This document shows, piece by piece, positions 8,891-19,500 of a stretch of 64,000 nucleotides of DNA (positions are counted from its first letter, which is position 1; each line of letters starts with the position of its first letter). A program made the position numbers and the translations under genes. Where the stretch lies: the NCBI GenBank assembly GCA_037127315.1, contig JBBBDQ010001278.1, forward strand, positions 142,501 to 206,500. The letters are read 5' to 3'. This DNA comes from Ascarosepion bandense. Lineage: Eukaryota > Mollusca > Cephalopoda > Sepiida > Sepiidae. Under the pieces are notes generated by a model. That model searched no databases, was not told the DNA's origin, and saw only the letters and a program-made list of their open reading frames with translations.

Positions 8891-9490
8891 AAATTTTCTC
8901 ATTTTTTAAAAATCTTTTCTAAAACTTGTTCCGACATCTATTTAACCAAATTCACTCTGTAAGTTATTCGTTGTTTTCCTCTTTTCATCTACCCTTTAAT
9001 CTGTCCTATGAGTATCTTATTTTGCAAACCGTCTTTTTACATAAGAATTTAACTATCTTTCCCTGATGTTAAATAGAAATTTCTTTGTTTTTGTTTCCAT
9101 TTTCTCTAAAACTTTGTCGTTGCTCACATTTTTGTATCCTGAGCATCTTTCTGTAGAAACAAATTTCTGTTGGTTCAAGTCGAGATTTTCTGTTTCTTAA
9201 TATATTGCTTAGCATTCGGAAAGCATCTTTGACTATGCAATGCGCTTTCGGATTTCAGTGTCGAATTTTCCGTCCTCTGTTAAAACTTCCCAGACATTAA
9301 TTTTTGTACTTGTTTAATTTTGGCTCCTACATTTCATAAATTGAATGTTGGGCTGCCTGTTTTGCTAACAATTGTGTATTCTGTCGTCATCCTATTGATG
9401 CTCAGTCCTTTTTTCTTTCCATTTTTTTTTTTTTTAGTTTTCTTTCCGTGCCTTTTGTCAACACTGTGTAATTTGCATATCTCATTTTGT
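8890..9490 (-). pseudogene. LINE-2 (RTE-like), old highly diverged copy
   Basis: On the minus strand the order of segments matches younger LINE-2 copies: the YADD-region remnant near 9460-9480, a KYLGS-type region near 9290, AFRM-type near 9230, CWTI/FLQKDAQ-like near 9150 and SNDKVLEKM-like near 9110. No frame is open for long. Divergence is far greater than in the copies at 41553 and 54156, so this lineage has a long history here. Confidence 0.65.
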
Positions 9491-9569
9491 TAAAACGACT
9501 TAAACCGTTACGTTTTTTCCCAACATCTAAGGGATTTCGGTAACTCGATCATTATGTGATACTAAACAC

Positions 9570-9610
9570 TAGAAGCTCAACCAGACCTCAAATGGAATTC
9601 GTATATGCGA
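9570..9610 (+). pseudogene. LINE-1 scrap
   Basis: AGACCTCAAATGGAATTC and ATCCATTGC match the LINE-1 segment encoding DLKWN-IESIA (compare 52134-52170). Confidence 0.5.
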
Positions 9611-10040
9611 TCCATTGCAAAAAAGAAAAAGAAAAGACGCTGGATAAAATGAACGGTTACTCTATCCCTCTAGAAATTACCTAACTACTATCTTTACTCG
9701 AGAACACGAACCATGGCGATATAGTAACCAGCACAAGTGACGCCATTTTAATTAAAATTTTATTAAATTTTTAGTACCTAATATTCTTATCTAAATAAAT
9801 ATCTTTTTTCAGTTCCTATTAATGTTAACTCAAAGTATAAATTTTGAAGTGCCTGCTTGTAAAATATATCGAATAAAGATTTATATTTAATATTTTTTTG
9901 ATATTTTCAAAATCGGGTATGATATGCCCATGGTTAGTAGTGGTGTCACTTTAATTGATGGTTAGCGTTCCAGGGTTCATAAGAGCTAAATCAGAAAACA
10001 AAATAGACTGAAGCGCCCCAATGCTCAATTTCCAAAGTCA
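9611..10040. other. AT-rich stretch, nothing recognised
   Basis: No repeat landmark or coding signal seen. Confidence 0.5.
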
Positions 10041-10045
10041 AAAGC

Positions 10046-10955
10046 TCTTGCGTGATCTTCTTCTCCTATGTGCCCTGTCCCTTCAGGACGTAGGTGATCA
10101 TGGCTTTCCACGTCTCCCTATCCCTGGTGGCTCTTAGCACACCTTCTCCTCTTTCACAATGCAACCCTCGTTCTGCCATCCACTAGCTCAAGCCCATAAA
10201 TCTAGAACATAAATGTATAGAAACTAGCATGGCTACAAAATGGGGGATCAGTTTATATATTGATTTTAATATAGATTTGATCCCCAATTTATATCCACAT
10301 TATAATTTCTTATAAACAGTTGGCATCGATCTTCGATTTGCCCTGTCCCTTTAGGACGTAGGCGATCATGGCTTTCCACATCTCCCTATCCCTGGTGGCT
10401 CTTAGCACGCCTTCTCCTGTTACACCATGCAACCCTCGTTCCATCATCCACCTGATTAGGTCCTTCAAATCGGTTACTCGCTGCTTTCCTCTGTCTCTTT
10501 TCCCCTCCATCTAGCCTGTTAGTATCAAGTTCTCCAAGCCGTCCTTCCTCATTGCATGTCCCAGGAGTTTCAGCTGTCTCTTCCTGATGCTCAGTATTAA
10601 TTTCCTTTTCGTTTCCATCATTTCCAACCTCATCATTGCTTACATTCTCGATCCATGATATTCGCAGCATCCTTCTGTAGAACCACATTTCAGTTGCTTC
10701 AAGTTTTTCCTTCATCTTCAAAGATATTGTCCAACATTCACTGCCATATTGAAGAACCAACATCATATAGCAATCCAGTACTCTCCATTTTGTTTCTAGC
10801 GAAATTGTCCTGTTTCTTAATACTTTACTCAGCTTCTGGAATGCTTCCTTCGCTATGCAAATTCGCCTTCGGATCTCTGTGTCGCACTTTCCGTCTTCTG
10901 TCATAACGCTTCCCAGGTATTTAAATTTTTGTACCTGCTTGATTATTAGTATCCC
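10046..10955 (-). pseudogene. LINE-2 (RTE-like) composite: 3' end, hairpin module, RT C-terminus
   Basis: The minus strand carries the RT C-terminal region (10950 to 10330) with EDGKCDTEIRRRI, LDCYMMLVLQYGSECWTIS, EMWFYRRMLRISWIE and SNDEV, closing with a MIAYVLKGQG-type end. The frame breaks near 10620. Downstream on the minus strand comes a 160-bp module containing a GGGGGATCA...TGATCCCC hairpin (about 10238-10285), then a second LINE-2 3' end (10170-10046). The RT tail resembles the RTE/BovB lineage; this is motif recognition only. Confidence 0.8.
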
Positions 10956-11319
10956 CCACCTGTACTATTAAGTAATAAACAATTTTTCACTTTACAACTG
11001 CTTTTCTCACAGACAAAACGCCGCTACCCTCTTCTTAATCCATGGCTATTTTAATGGCGGATGTTCGGTCGAACTACATTCGCTGTTTCCAGCGGTACAG
11101 CGCAAACACCTCTGGAAAGTGTATGAAACCATTTCCTCCCCACAGGTATGGGTTAAATATTAGTACTTGTATCCCGTAAAAAAATTTTTGTGTTTCTTAT
11201 TTCCGCGCCAAACAAGGTTATAATCTTACTAAGATGGATTAAGGAGGGAATTAAAAGAAGACTTTAGAAACAGAAACCGGGAAATGAATTCTAAACAGAG
11301 ATAAACCTCTATTCCTGTT

Positions 11320-11513
11320 CATAAAACGAGGAAGGAATAAGAACCGGACGATAGGGCCGGCCTATCTACTCTCTCCCACCCTTTTTTTTTTTCAAAATAT
11401 TAACCGATAAAATGCATCCGTAACTTCTACTCCAACAGTTTCTTTCCTCGCACTTCCCGACTGTGGAATTCTCTTCCAAACGATTGCTTCCCCGACGGCT
11501 ACAATCTCCAGGA
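11320..11513 (+). pseudogene. SINE-A scrap (minus) followed by LINE-1 C-terminal fragment (plus)
   Basis: 11320-11378 resembles the SINE-A head on the minus strand. From about 11399 the plus strand matches the LINE-1 end, with TTCTACTCCAACAGTTTCTT, then CTTCCCGACTGTGGAATTC and TACAATCTCCAGGAG. It stops abruptly where the 164-bp satellite begins. Confidence 0.65.
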
Positions 11514-12947
11514 GGGAGTTACATAGGAGGAATGTTCTGAGAAAGAGTGACGGGTTATAGGGGGTGTCAAGAAGTGGGTAAGAGAAGGATGAGAATACTG
11601 ATGAGAGTGGAGTGGACGGAGAAAGGAGCATGAGAGAGATCATCCCAAGCAAGGCATTTTAATGCCACTGTTGCGCCGGGAGTTACATAGGAGGAATGTT
11701 CTGAGAAAGAGTGACGGGTTATAGGGGGTGTCAAGAAGTGGGTAAGAGAAGGATGAGAATACTGATGAGAGTGGAGTGGACGGAGAAAGGAACATGAGAG
11801 AGATCATCCCAAGCAAGGCATTTTAATGCCACTGTTACGCAGGGAGTTACATAGGAGGAATGTTCTGAGAAAGAGTGACGGGTTATAGGGGGTGTCAAGA
11901 AGTGGGTAAGAGAAGGATGAGAATACTGATGAGAGTGGAGTGGACGGAGAAAGGAGCATGAGAGAGATCGTCCCAAGCAAGGCATTTTACTGCCACTGTT
12001 GCGCAGGGAGTTACATAGGAGGAATGTTCTGAGAAAGAGTGACGGGTTATAGGGGGTGTCAAGAAGTGGGTAAGAGAAGGATGAGAATACTGATGAGAGT
12101 GGAGTGGAGGGAGAAAGGAGCATTAGAGAGATCGTCCCAAGCAAGGCATTTTACTGTCACTGTTGCGCAGGGAGTTACATAGGAGGAATGTCCTGAGAAA
12201 GAGTGACGGGTTATAGGGGGTGTCAAGAAGTGGGTAAGAGAAGGGTGAGAATACTGATGAGAGTGGAGTGGACGGAGAAAGGAGCATGAGAGAGATCGTC
12301 CCAAGCAAGGCATTTTAATGCCACTGTTGCGCAGGGAGTTACATAAGAGGAATGTTCTGAGAAAGAGTGACGGGTTATAGGGGGTGTCGAGAAGTGGGTA
12401 AGAGAAGGATGAGAATACTGATGAGAGTGGAGTGGACGGAGAAAGGAGCATGAGAGAGATCGTCCCAAGCAAGGCATTTTACTGCCACTGTTGCGCAGGG
12501 AGTTACATAGGAGGAATGTTCTGAGAAAGAGTGACGGGTTATAGGGGGTGTCAGGAAGTGGGTAAGAGAAGGATGAGAATACTGATGAGAGTGGAGTGGA
12601 CGGAGAAAGGAGCATGAGAGAGATCATCCCAAGCAAGGCATTTTAATGCCACTGTTGCGCAGGGAGTTACATAGGAGGAATGTTCTGAGAAAGAGTGACG
12701 GGTTATAGGGGGTATCAAGAAGTGGGTAAGAGAAGGATGAGAATACTGATGAGAGTGGAGTGGACGGAGAAAGGAGCATGAGAGAGATCGTCCCAAGCAA
12801 GGCATTTTACTGCCACTGTTGTGCAGGGAGTTACATAAGAGGAATGTTCCGAGAAAGAGTGACGGGTTATAGGGGGTGTCAAGAAGTGGGTAAGAGAAGG
12901 ATGAGAATACTGATGAGAGTGGAGTGGACGGAGAAAGGAGCATGAGA
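11514..12947 (-). repeat. 164-bp satellite derived from the LINE-1 3' UTR, ~8.7 copies
   Basis: GGGAGTTACATA recurs at 11514, 11678, 11842, 12006, 12170, 12334, 12498, 12662 and 12826, exactly 164 bp apart each time. Each unit, read on the minus strand, equals the last ~164 bp of LINE-1 subfamily b, including TGGCATTAAAATGCCTTGCT and the CTCTCATGCTCC region. Copies differ by only a few substitutions. The frames seen across it (137-residue minus-strand peptides) are artefacts of the repeat. Confidence 0.95.
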
Positions 12948-13990
12948 GGATGCAGGTTAGTGAGAGGAGATGATTATTGACTTTACATTTAAATTTTTGG
13001 AGATTGTAAAGTGAGGGATCAGTTTATATATTGATTGTAATGTAGAATTGATCCCCCACTTTAAATACACATTATAAATCTATATAATTTTACTTTTTAT
13101 AATCATATCGACCAAGCAAGGCTACTGTTGTGCAGGTGGTTACATAGGAGGAAAGTTATGAGAACGAGTGACTGGTTACAGCGGGGTGTCAGGAAGTGGG
13201 TAAGAGAAGGATGACTTTGGCCATAGAGTGAGGGATCAGTTTATATATTGTTTGTAATGTAGAATTGATCCCCCACTTTATATCCACATTTTAAATGTAT
13301 AGAATTTTATTTTTTTATAATCATATCGCCCAAACAATGCAGATTACTGCCACTGTTTTGCAGGAGGTTACATAGGAGGAAAGTTATGAGAAAGAGTGAC
13401 AGGTTAGGGGCTGTCAGGAGATGGGTAAGAAAAGGATGAGAATACCCATGAGAGTGGAGTGGACGGAGAAAGGAGCATGAGAGAGAGAGGATGCAGGTTA
13501 GTGAGACAGAAGATGACTATTGATTTTACATTTAAATTGTTGGAGATTGTAGCTGTCGGGGAAGCAAGTAAACGGAAATGGATTCCACAAGCGGGAAGTG
13601 CGAGAAAAGAAGCTGGTGGAGTAGAATTGCTTTTACATTTTATTGGTTTCACAGTAAAAAGGTCGGCCCTAGCTGCTAAACTTGTGGCTCGAGTAATTTC
13701 ATACTTAGTGAGTTAAGTTCATTGGAGCAGAAGCCGTGGAAGTATTTGTAGAAGAGACACAGGGAAACCACATTGCGCCGGTGAGAAAGTGACTGTATCT
13801 GAGCTGCCAAGTTGGGATCGATAACATTACAGATTTTCCTTTGGGTCTTGTCAAGGATCCCCAGGTGGATAGCAGGAGCACCCGACCAGATATGGCAGCA
13901 GCATTCAATGCACGGGCGGATGGTAGATTTATGACTGGGCAGAAGATTATACCGCAATAGGTTGCCATTGCTTTCTGCGGTAGACTGGTT
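12948..13990 (-). pseudogene. LINE-1 fragments interrupted by two GGGATCA hairpin modules
   Basis: LINE-1 3' UTR and C-terminal pieces (12948-13010, 13105-13215, 13325-13990, minus) encode SRTSRLW-, KYFHGFCSNEL- and STIRPCIECCCHIWSG-type segments in broken frames. Two near-identical modules with AGTGAGGGATCAG and TGATCCCCCACTTT interrupt them at 13010-13085 and 13222-13290. The break points in the LINE differ, suggesting either two insertions or one duplicated unit. Confidence 0.75.
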
Positions 13991-14560
13991 GCCAAACAAG
14001 ACAATAGAACCCAGTCTGTCCTGTTATTTGACTCATGGCTTGAAAGGGAAGAAATGTATTATATTATTATTTATTAATTAGTGGGGGATCAGTTTATTAC
14101 TTCATAACAATAGAAAAGCGATCCCCCACTTTGTGCCCAGTAGAAGCCTTAATCATGTCTCCAACTATTATATTCAGTCAGTCAGTTAAGTGCCATACGT
14201 GATACACGATTGGGCGATCATATCTTGAAAGAGACATGACTGACTGGGCAGAAGATTATCTCGCAGTAGGTTGCCATTGCTTTCTGCGGTAGACTGGTTG
14301 CCAAACAAGACAATAGAACCCAGTCTGTCCTGATATTTAACTCATAACTGAAGGGAAGAGTTGGATTAATACCATTCCCAAAAGTATTTGTGCGTAAGTG
14401 AATGCAAGGAATTCAACTGGAAATTGATCTCGGCTCCTAGATTTGTCGTTTCGAGTCGATATCTACTGCACCACAACGCACATCTCAAATGAGATATGAT
14501 CTGATAAATACATGGTTCGAATCTGCAATTTCTTATTGGGAAGAATGTCCCCATTTAGGG
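13940..14560 (-). mobile_element. SINE-B composite (two SINE-B 3' portions around a hairpin module)
   Basis: 13940-14060 is a SINE-B core (GGTTGCCATTGCTTTCTGCG). It runs into a module holding AGTGGGGGATCAG/GATCCCCCACT (14087-14138), then into a complete minus-strand SINE-B starting CAGTCAGTTAAGTGCC (14180) and ending near the tRNA-like head at 14490-14500. The same SINE-core, hairpin, SINE-B order recurs at 44585-45270. Confidence 0.75.
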
Positions 14561-14569
14561 CTTCGGCCG

Positions 14570-15690
14570 TAACCCACTCAAAATACCTCCTACTGAGTAG
14601 GTTTTTACTTAATTAAGAGTGAACAAAATTTTTTTGACATATTTGTTTAATAAATCCTAGCTGTGATATAAATAGCCAGATTTTGAATAGAAGTTCATAT
14701 TTATTAAGAAATTTGACCTTCATTAATTCGCGATGGAGGCTTTTTTTTTTTTGCTGAAGAAAAAGGAACGCCTTTGGCAGTCCTTCGGTTCTTACGTGTC
14801 TTTCACACAGTAGAAGGTCATTTAATATTACGTTAAACAGCTGCTTTAAATGAAAGAGAGATCGAGTTTCAGACTCGAAAAATCAACTCAAGTATCGTTC
14901 ATTATAAGAAAGGCATTCACTTAGTCTTTTTTTCCTCAATATTTATTGTATGAAAAATATAATTGTGGCACAAGGCCGATTTGGACCTGGGGGCAAAAAC
15001 TTAGGTTAATCTTCAGTACCTATCCTATACCTAGCTATTCCGATTCACGGCCCAAACATACTTTACAATTTTCTCATCCACCACAAGAACATGCCCATCA
15101 TCATTCAATCGTTCATACACCAAAATACCTCAAACATGCCAGGGACCTAAAAAACAAACAAACCTAATAGAGTATAAAAATAATAATAATAATAGATACA
15201 AAAATATATTTGAAAATATATCATGAAATGATATGTGGGGAGGGGCATGACATAAATTCCAAAAAACAGAAAATTTTATAAACAAAAGATACAAACAGAA
15301 ATCATGATGTTAGTTGGACCCAACCAACCCATAAAACAAAGAGGCCGCTGTATTCTGCCCATAGGGCAAAATCAAGAGGCACTCTTTCTACAGGGAGTGG
15401 AGAGGAGAAAATAAAATGGATTGGGAGAATATAATCTTGACCCAGACGAGATAAAACGGGACAAAAAATAAAAACTGAGAAAATTGGGATCATAACAAAA
15501 GACAATGCCGGGGACAGGGTAGGACTAACATTCATTCCCATTAACTAGGTACACAAAAAGGAACTACCTTAACCAGAGGAGGGTTCCAAAGGAATCCACC
15601 CCGATGTGACTAGTAGATCTAAAAGAGAAAATCAAGTCTTTTTCACTGTTGTTTTACGAAGTTTAACGCAGTTTAACACAAGATAACCTG
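14570..15690. other. Unassigned stretch
   Basis: It includes a (TAA)n run near 15178-15197 and several short frames without motifs. The region 15300-15545 is moderately GC-rich and may be part of the neighbouring LTR-like element, but I see no protein match. Confidence 0.4.
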
Positions 15691-15697
15691 AGTTACA

Positions 15698-15977
15698 TGT
15701 TGTGCTGTGTCGTGAAACTAAGATATAAACAAATGAGTGGTAAAGACTATGGAAAACACGATTAAATTAACAATAAAGTTTATTGTACTAAGGTACAAAT
15801 ATTACAAGTCCATACAATAGTCACTATCTACAAAAATGGAGCGTAGACTACTTCCGTCAGTTCCTGGTCGTCTTCCGGTCATCAGCTCGCTCGTAATCTA
15901 CTGCGTGATGTATTTATAATGGGTGAGAGTCCATTGCTAGGGGAAGAATGGTTCTTCCATTACAACAAGCTGTAACA
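15698..15977 (-). mobile_element. Possible solo LTR, 280 bp
   Basis: Read on the minus strand it begins TGTTACAGC and ends CAGCACAACA, giving the TG...CA termini of LTRs. A TATA-like TTATAAATAC lies about 65 bp in, and AATAAA-type signals in AGTACAATAAAGTTT are near the 3' part. No target-site duplication, primer-binding site or coding region is seen beside it, so this is a tentative call. Confidence 0.4.
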
Positions 15978-15979
15978 AA

Positions 15980-16565
15980 AGAAAAAATTGATTGAACAAA
16001 ACTCACAGCTAAATCACAGACAAATATCTGATTTACAAAAATACAAAATAAAATATTTTACAAATATTCAATTTTAGCATTTAAAGAGAAAACATAGTTT
16101 AATACTGCCAGAGTGACGGGTAAGTGTTACGAAGGAGAAGGAAGGTGTCAAGTAACTTTACCCAGTTAAGGTAGCGAAGTAGTTTAAGTGCTATACATTT
16201 TGGAAATCCTCAAATGTGTATATAAAGAATAATTATTAGTTTGGTCAATGAAAGAGTCAAAAAGATCTATTTACCCTTATAGTTCCATGTGGTTCTCTTT
16301 CAGATTTTAGTTAGTCAGTAACTTTTCGTAGAGATTCTTTCGGCTGGATATAAAAATTCTAAATCGTGCTGGAGTTGATAATGTCAGCAAATCATGTTAA
16401 CAACTAACTACTCTTTCCCAAAGCTATTTTTATAGGGGCTGAAATTTAATTTGCATATTTCCAGAATCTTTAAGAATTCTCTAGATTTTACTGGAATATT
16501 CTACAATCTTTCAAAACGTTCTATTCCTAATTTCTCTATTTAACAACTACTTCATGAATTAACGT
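15980..16565. other. AT-rich flank of the 90-bp satellite
   Basis: No repeat landmark or coding signal found. Confidence 0.4.
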
Positions 16566-16569
16566 TTTT

Positions 16570-19500
16570 GTAATAACCAGTCGGACTCAATAGAATCCCT
16601 TACTATAACTTTTTATACATTATTAATATTATTTTATATATAAATGCATCCTACATAACAGTAATACAGTAGGACTCAATAGAATCCATTACTATAACTT
16701 TTTATACATTATTAATATTATTTTTATATATAAATGCATCCTCATATGCAATACAAGTAGGACTCAATAGAATCCATTACTATAACTTTTTATACATTAT
16801 TAATATTATTTTTATATATAAATGCATCCTCATAACAGTAATACAAGTAGGACTTAATAGAATCCATTACTATAACTTTTTATACATTATTAATATTATT
16901 TTTATATAAATGCATCCTCATAACAGTAATGCAAGTAGAACTCAATAGAATCCATTACTATAACTTTTTATACATTATTAATATTATTTTTATATATAAA
17001 TGCACATCCATCAGACAGTAATACAAGTAGGACTCAATAGAATCCATTACTATAACTTTTTATACATTATTAATATTATTTTTATATATAAATGCATCCA
17101 CGTAATAGTAATGCAAGTAGGACTCAATAAATCCATTACTATAACTTTTTATACATTATTAATATTATTTTTATATATAAATGCATCCATCGCACTAGTA
17201 ATGCAAGTAGGACTCAATAGAATCCATTACTATAACTTTTTATACATTATTAATATTATTTTTATATATAAATGCATCCATTTTATTATAATGCAAGTAG
17301 GACTCCAATAGAATCCATTACTATAACTTTTTATACATTATAAATATTATTTTTATATATAAATGCATCCTCATAACAGTAATACAAGTAGGACTCAATA
17401 GAATCCATTACTATAACTTTTTATACATTATAAATATTATTTTTATATATAAATGCATCCGTGAATAGTAATACAAGTAGGACTCAATAGAATCCATTAC
17501 TATAACTTTTTATACATTATTAATATTATTTTTTAAATATAAATGCATCCTCATAACAGTAATGCAAGTAGGATTCATTGTGAAATCCATTACTATAACT
17601 TTTTATACATTATAAATATTATTTTATATAATAAATGCATCCTCATAACAGTAATACAAGTAGGACTCAATAGAATCCATTACTATAACTTTTTATACAT
17701 TATAAATATTATTTTTATATATAAATGCATCCTCAGAACAGTAATAAGTAGGACTCAATAGAATCCATTACTATAACTTTTTATACATTATTAATATTAT
17801 TTTTATATATAAATGCATCCTCGTAACAGTAATACAAGTAGGACTCAATAGAATCCATTACTATAACTTTTTATACATTATAAATATTATTTTTATATAT
17901 AAATGCACATAGAACAGTAAATACAAGTAGGACTCAATAGAATCCATTACTATAACTTTTATACATTATAAATATTATTTTTATATATAAAATGCATCCT
18001 CATAACAGTAATACAAGTAGGACCTAATAGAATCCATTACTATAACTTTTTATACATTATTAATATTATTTTTATATATAAATGCATCCTCAGAGGTAAT
18101 ACAAGTAGGACTCAATAGAATCCATTACTATAACTTTTTATACATTATAAATATTATTTTTATATATAAATGCATCCTCATAATAGGAATAAAAGCAGGA
18201 CTCAATAGAATCCATTACTATAACTTTTTATACATTATTAATATTATTTTTATATATAAATGCATCCTCGTAACAGTAATACAAGTAGGACTCAATAGAA
18301 TCCATTACTATAACTTTTTATACATTATTAATGTTATTTTTACATATAAATGCATCCTCATAACAGTAATACAAGTAGGACTCAATAGAATCCATTACTA
18401 TAACTTTTTATACATTATTAATGTTATTTTTACATATAAATGCATCCTCATAACAGTAATACAAGTAGGACTCAATAGAATCCATTACTATAACTTTTTA
18501 TACATTATTAATATTATTTTCATATATAAATGCATCCTCATAACAGTAATACAAGTAGGACTCAATAGAATCCATTACTATAACTTTTTATACATTATTA
18601 ATATTATTTTTATATATAAATGCATCCTCATAACAGTAATGCAAGTAGGACTCAATAGAATCCATTACTATAACTTTTTATACATTATTAATATTATTTT
18701 TATATATAAATGCATCCTCGTAACAGTAATACAAGTAGGACTCAATAGAATCCATTACTATAACTTTTTATACATTATTAATATTATTTTTATATATAAA
18801 TGCATCCACGTAACAGTAATACAAGTAGGACTCAATAGAATCCATTCCTATAACTTTTTATACATTATTAATATTATTTTTATATATAAATGCATCCTCA
18901 TAACAGTAATACAAGTAGGACTCAATAGAATCCATTACTATAACTTTTTATACATTATTAATGTTATTTTTATATATAAATGCATCCTCATAACAGTAAT
19001 ACAAGTAGGACTCAATAGAATCCATTACTATAACTTTTTATACATTATTAATATTATTTTTATATATAAATGCATCCACGTAACAGTAATGCAAGTAGGA
19101 CTCAATAGAATCCATTACTATAACTTTTTATACATTATTAATATTATTTTTATATATAAATGCATCCACGTAACAGTAATGCAAGTAGGACTCAATAGAA
19201 TCCATTACTATAACTTTTTATACATTATTAATATTATTTTTATATATAAATGCATCCACGTAACAGTAATGCAAGTAGGACTCAATAGAATCCATTACTA
19301 TAACTTTTTATACATTATAAATATTATTTTTATATATAAATGCATCCTCGTAACAGTAATACAAGTAGGACTCAATAGAATCCATTACTATAACTTTTTA
19401 TACATTATTAATATTATTTTTATATATAAATGCATCCTAATAACAGTAATACAAGTAGGACTCAATAGAATCCATTACTATAACTTTTTATACATTATAA

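Noticed and set aside
11392..12943. Series of 61-137-residue minus-strand proteins
   Set aside because: They repeat the same translated 164-bp satellite unit and contain the LINE 3' UTR, not coding sequence.
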